Source: Youxingia wuxianensis
GTDB taxonomy: Bacteria > Bacillota > Clostridia > Oscillospirales > Ruminococcaceae
Length of the DNA stretch: 64,000 nt
NCBI RefSeq assembly: GCF_014385085.1
Contig: NZ_JACRTD010000004.1
Location: 124,001 to 188,000, forward strand
Direction of reading: 5' to 3'
How positions within the stretch are numbered: position 1 is the stretch's first letter; each line of letters starts with the position of its first letter. This document shows, piece by piece, positions 62,698 to 64,000 of the stretch. The translations under genes and the position numbers were made by a program. Below the pieces are notes generated by a model. It was given only the letters and a program-made list of their open reading frames with translations, did no database searches and was not told where the DNA came from.

Positions 62698-62711
62698 GTG
62701 TTAAAATATCA

Positions 62712-62745
62712 GCCGGCAAAAGAGGTTTCTTTTGCCGGCCTTTTT
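62712..62745. terminator. Terminator for the nitrilase-like gene
   Basis: GCCGGCAAAAGA pairs with TCTTTTGCCGGC (12 bp, loop GGTT), followed by C and five Ts on the plus strand. Sits right after the minus-strand stop and the small RNA. Confidence 0.8.
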
Positions 62746-62748
62746 CTT

Positions 62749-63837
62749 TCAGGATGATATCTCTTCCATTTGCTGTCTGTGCTTTTCCTGGTCAAAGAGC
62801 GGGAGTTTCCCACTGTAGCAATAGCTGTGCAAATAATCCCCCTGCAAAAACTCTTTGTTGGGATCATTGTAGTAAATATCAAAGTTCTTTTCCAGTTTGG
62901 GCAGGTTGAGCCGTGCTGTGAGCATCTGCGTTCCCTGTTCCTTTTCCCTGGCCACGATTCCATCCTTTTCTGGCGTAATTTCAAGAGGGGCGAATATCCC
63001 CGCTTGTTCGTTGTCTGTAAAGTTCAAGGGAGAGAACAGAACATATTGGCCGTTTTCATTGGCCCGGCACCGAAGAATATCCCCTAGCGCCCCAATCTCA
63101 CCAATACCAGGCGCGGCGATAATTTTCGCTCCCCGGGCCTTGGCGATTTTAAAACATTCAAAATAATATGCGTCGCTTCCCAACACTACGCCCAATCCAC
63201 CAAAAGGGGTGGGGATCACTTCGATTACATCAGAGGCAGCCACGCCCAAAAGCTTGTCTAAGCCGATGCTCGCGGTTTTATCCTGGGAGCCGACCGGCTG
63301 CCCGTCTGGACCAAACACTACACACCGGTTATATAGACTTCCTTTTTCATAAAACAAGCTGGAGCCTGCCACAATATAAATCTTTTGATTTTTTGCAATG
63401 GCGCTGAACGCATACATATACACTTCATAAATAAAATTATGGAATGCTTCCACCGCCTGTTTTAGCTTAATTTCATCGAACTTTAGCTCTTTCAGATTTT
63501 GCATAGAACCCTGCTCTATAATATGGGAAAGTACTTTTTTGCAAAAAGGGACCAAGCCTAAGCAGGTAAGACCTATGTATTCTGGAAACACTACTACCTG
63601 GGCGCCGGCCTGGGCGGAGTTTTGGGCGAACTGTGTCCATTCCCCAATGAGTTCCTTCAAGCTGCGGCAGGAATCCATCTGTTTTTGCATCACACTGCAC
63701 CGGATCAACTCCGGGCTGACAAATTCCAAGTTGTTTTTTTCTCGGGAGCCAAAACTGTCCACAATCTTTATGATTTTAATCGGGGTCACTTTGACGGACA
63801 TAACAAAAGACAGGAAGCCTAAAAATAAATTCCACAT
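62749..63837 (-). CDS. Nitrilase-fold protein lacking the catalytic cysteine
   Basis: About 362 residues. An N-terminal hydrophobic segment (LFLGFLSFVMSV) is followed by a carbon-nitrogen hydrolase domain: Glu in VVVFPEYIG, Lys in SQDKTAS. The nucleophile position, normally ICYD, reads LGSD (GVVLGSDAYYFE), so the cysteine is replaced by glycine. The following GAKIIAAPG is normal. Either an inactive, membrane-associated ligand-binding relative or an enzyme with different chemistry. ATG at 63837 behind GGTAGGGAG. Confidence 0.8.
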   Translation of the reverse strand: MWNLFLGFLSFVMSVKVTPIKIIKIVDSFGSREKNNLEFVSPELIRCSVMQKQMDSCRSLKELIGEWTQFAQNSAQAGAQVVVFPEYIGLTCLGLVPFCKKVLSHIIEQGSMQNLKELKFDEIKLKQAVEAFHNFIYEVYMYAFSAIAKNQKIYIVAGSSLFYEKGSLYNRCVVFGPDGQPVGSQDKTASIGLDKLLGVAASDVIEVIPTPFGGLGVVLGSDAYYFECFKIAKARGAKIIAAPGIGEIGALGDILRCRANENGQYVLFSPLNFTDNEQAGIFAPLEITPEKDGIVAREKEQGTQMLTARLNLPKLEKNFDIYYNDPNKEFLQGDYLHSYCYSGKLPLFDQEKHRQQMEEISS

Positions 63838-63846
63838 CACGTCTCC

Positions 63847-64000
63847 CTACCTTCCCAATTCCTCACTATAGTTGGTCACTAGCCGCGTATTGATATTCTC
63901 CATAATCTGCAGTTGATCCCGCACTTCATCCAGCTTGTCCAGGTTTAATCCGAACCGAATAGAGGATTGGATGCCGCGGCGAAGAATATATCCATCCTTC
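63847..64000 (-). CDS. C-terminal part of an unknown protein (partial)
   Basis: The minus strand is open from the window edge to a TAG at 63849-63847, encoding IQSSIRFGLNLDKLDEVRDQ and then an amphipathic helix with QIMENINTRLVTNYSEELGR. Cotranscribed with the nitrilase-like gene (about ten bases between). Family not recognised. Confidence 0.5.
   Translation of the reverse strand, partial: KDGYILRRGIQSSIRFGLNLDKLDEVRDQLQIMENINTRLVTNYSEELGR

Overview
The window looks like a chromosomal segment of an anaerobic, low-to-mid GC Clostridia-type Firmicute, probably an Oscillospiraceae/Ruminococcaceae-like gut organism. Support: strong AGGAGG ribosome binding sites, sigma-A type promoters, many intrinsic terminators, a CarD-family regulator, MglABC and CUT1 sugar ABC transporters, a mannose-type PTS, a full amino-sugar and cell-wall-sugar salvage block, glycolytic pgk-tpiA-gpmI genes and PBSX-like phage structural genes. 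Genus-level assignment cannot be made from the sequence alone.

Layout. (1) 1-11150: a sugar-acid catabolic cluster: galactonate dehydratase (5' truncated by the window edge), an HpcH/HpaI aldolase, an FCD-type GntR regulator with two matching TGTATACA operators, an MglBAC transporter, then a divergent adenine-deaminase-like amidohydrolase, a cyclase-family hydrolase, a zinc alcohol dehydrogenase and an SDR. (2) 11150-16100: a mannose-family PTS operon (SIS-domain sugar-phosphate enzyme, EIIA, EIIB, EIIC, EIID) ending in a UTRA-only protein and a full GntR/UTRA regulator. (3) 16200-28700: amino-sugar salvage: nagA, nagB, an RpiR regulator, a ROK kinase and nanE on the minus strand, divergent from murQ and a CUT1 ABC transporter with two different ATPases. 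(4) 28700-31850: acetyltransferase, CarD regulator, aldo/keto reductase with ferredoxin-like tail, MerR regulator. (5) 31850-33750: a decayed mobile element ending in initiator tRNA-fMet, with a 15-bp direct repeat of the tRNA 3' end. (6) 33970-39745: housekeeping (small acidic membrane protein, gpmI, tpiA, pgk, DegV, trmL). (7) 39870-52541: a compact phage-derived cluster with terminase, portal, protease, capsid, connectors, contractile sheath, tube and baseplate, but no recognisable integrase, repressor, replication genes, tape measure, tail fibre or endolysin. (8) 52640-64000: rpsT with a structured leader, small membrane proteins, pyridoxamine kinase, Ktr/Trk potassium transporter, NUDIX, tRNA-Arg(CCT), glgP-malQ, a CPBP protease, tadA, a putative orphan small RNA and a nitrilase-fold protein lacking its catalytic cysteine.

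The metabolic blocks converge on glycolysis: sugar acids give pyruvate plus a C3 aldehyde; MurNAc, ManNAc and GlcNAc phosphates funnel through NagA/NagB to fructose-6-phosphate; glycogen or maltodextrin is opened by GlgP/MalQ. The strongest candidates for something undescribed are the minimal phage-derived particle locus (including two genes that appear to start at ATC and a tape-measure slot filled by a 121-residue protein), a family of intergenic elements that can fold as a closed stem carrying three hairpins, the amidohydrolase with altered active-site motifs inside the sugar-acid cluster, and the orphan RNA after tadA.
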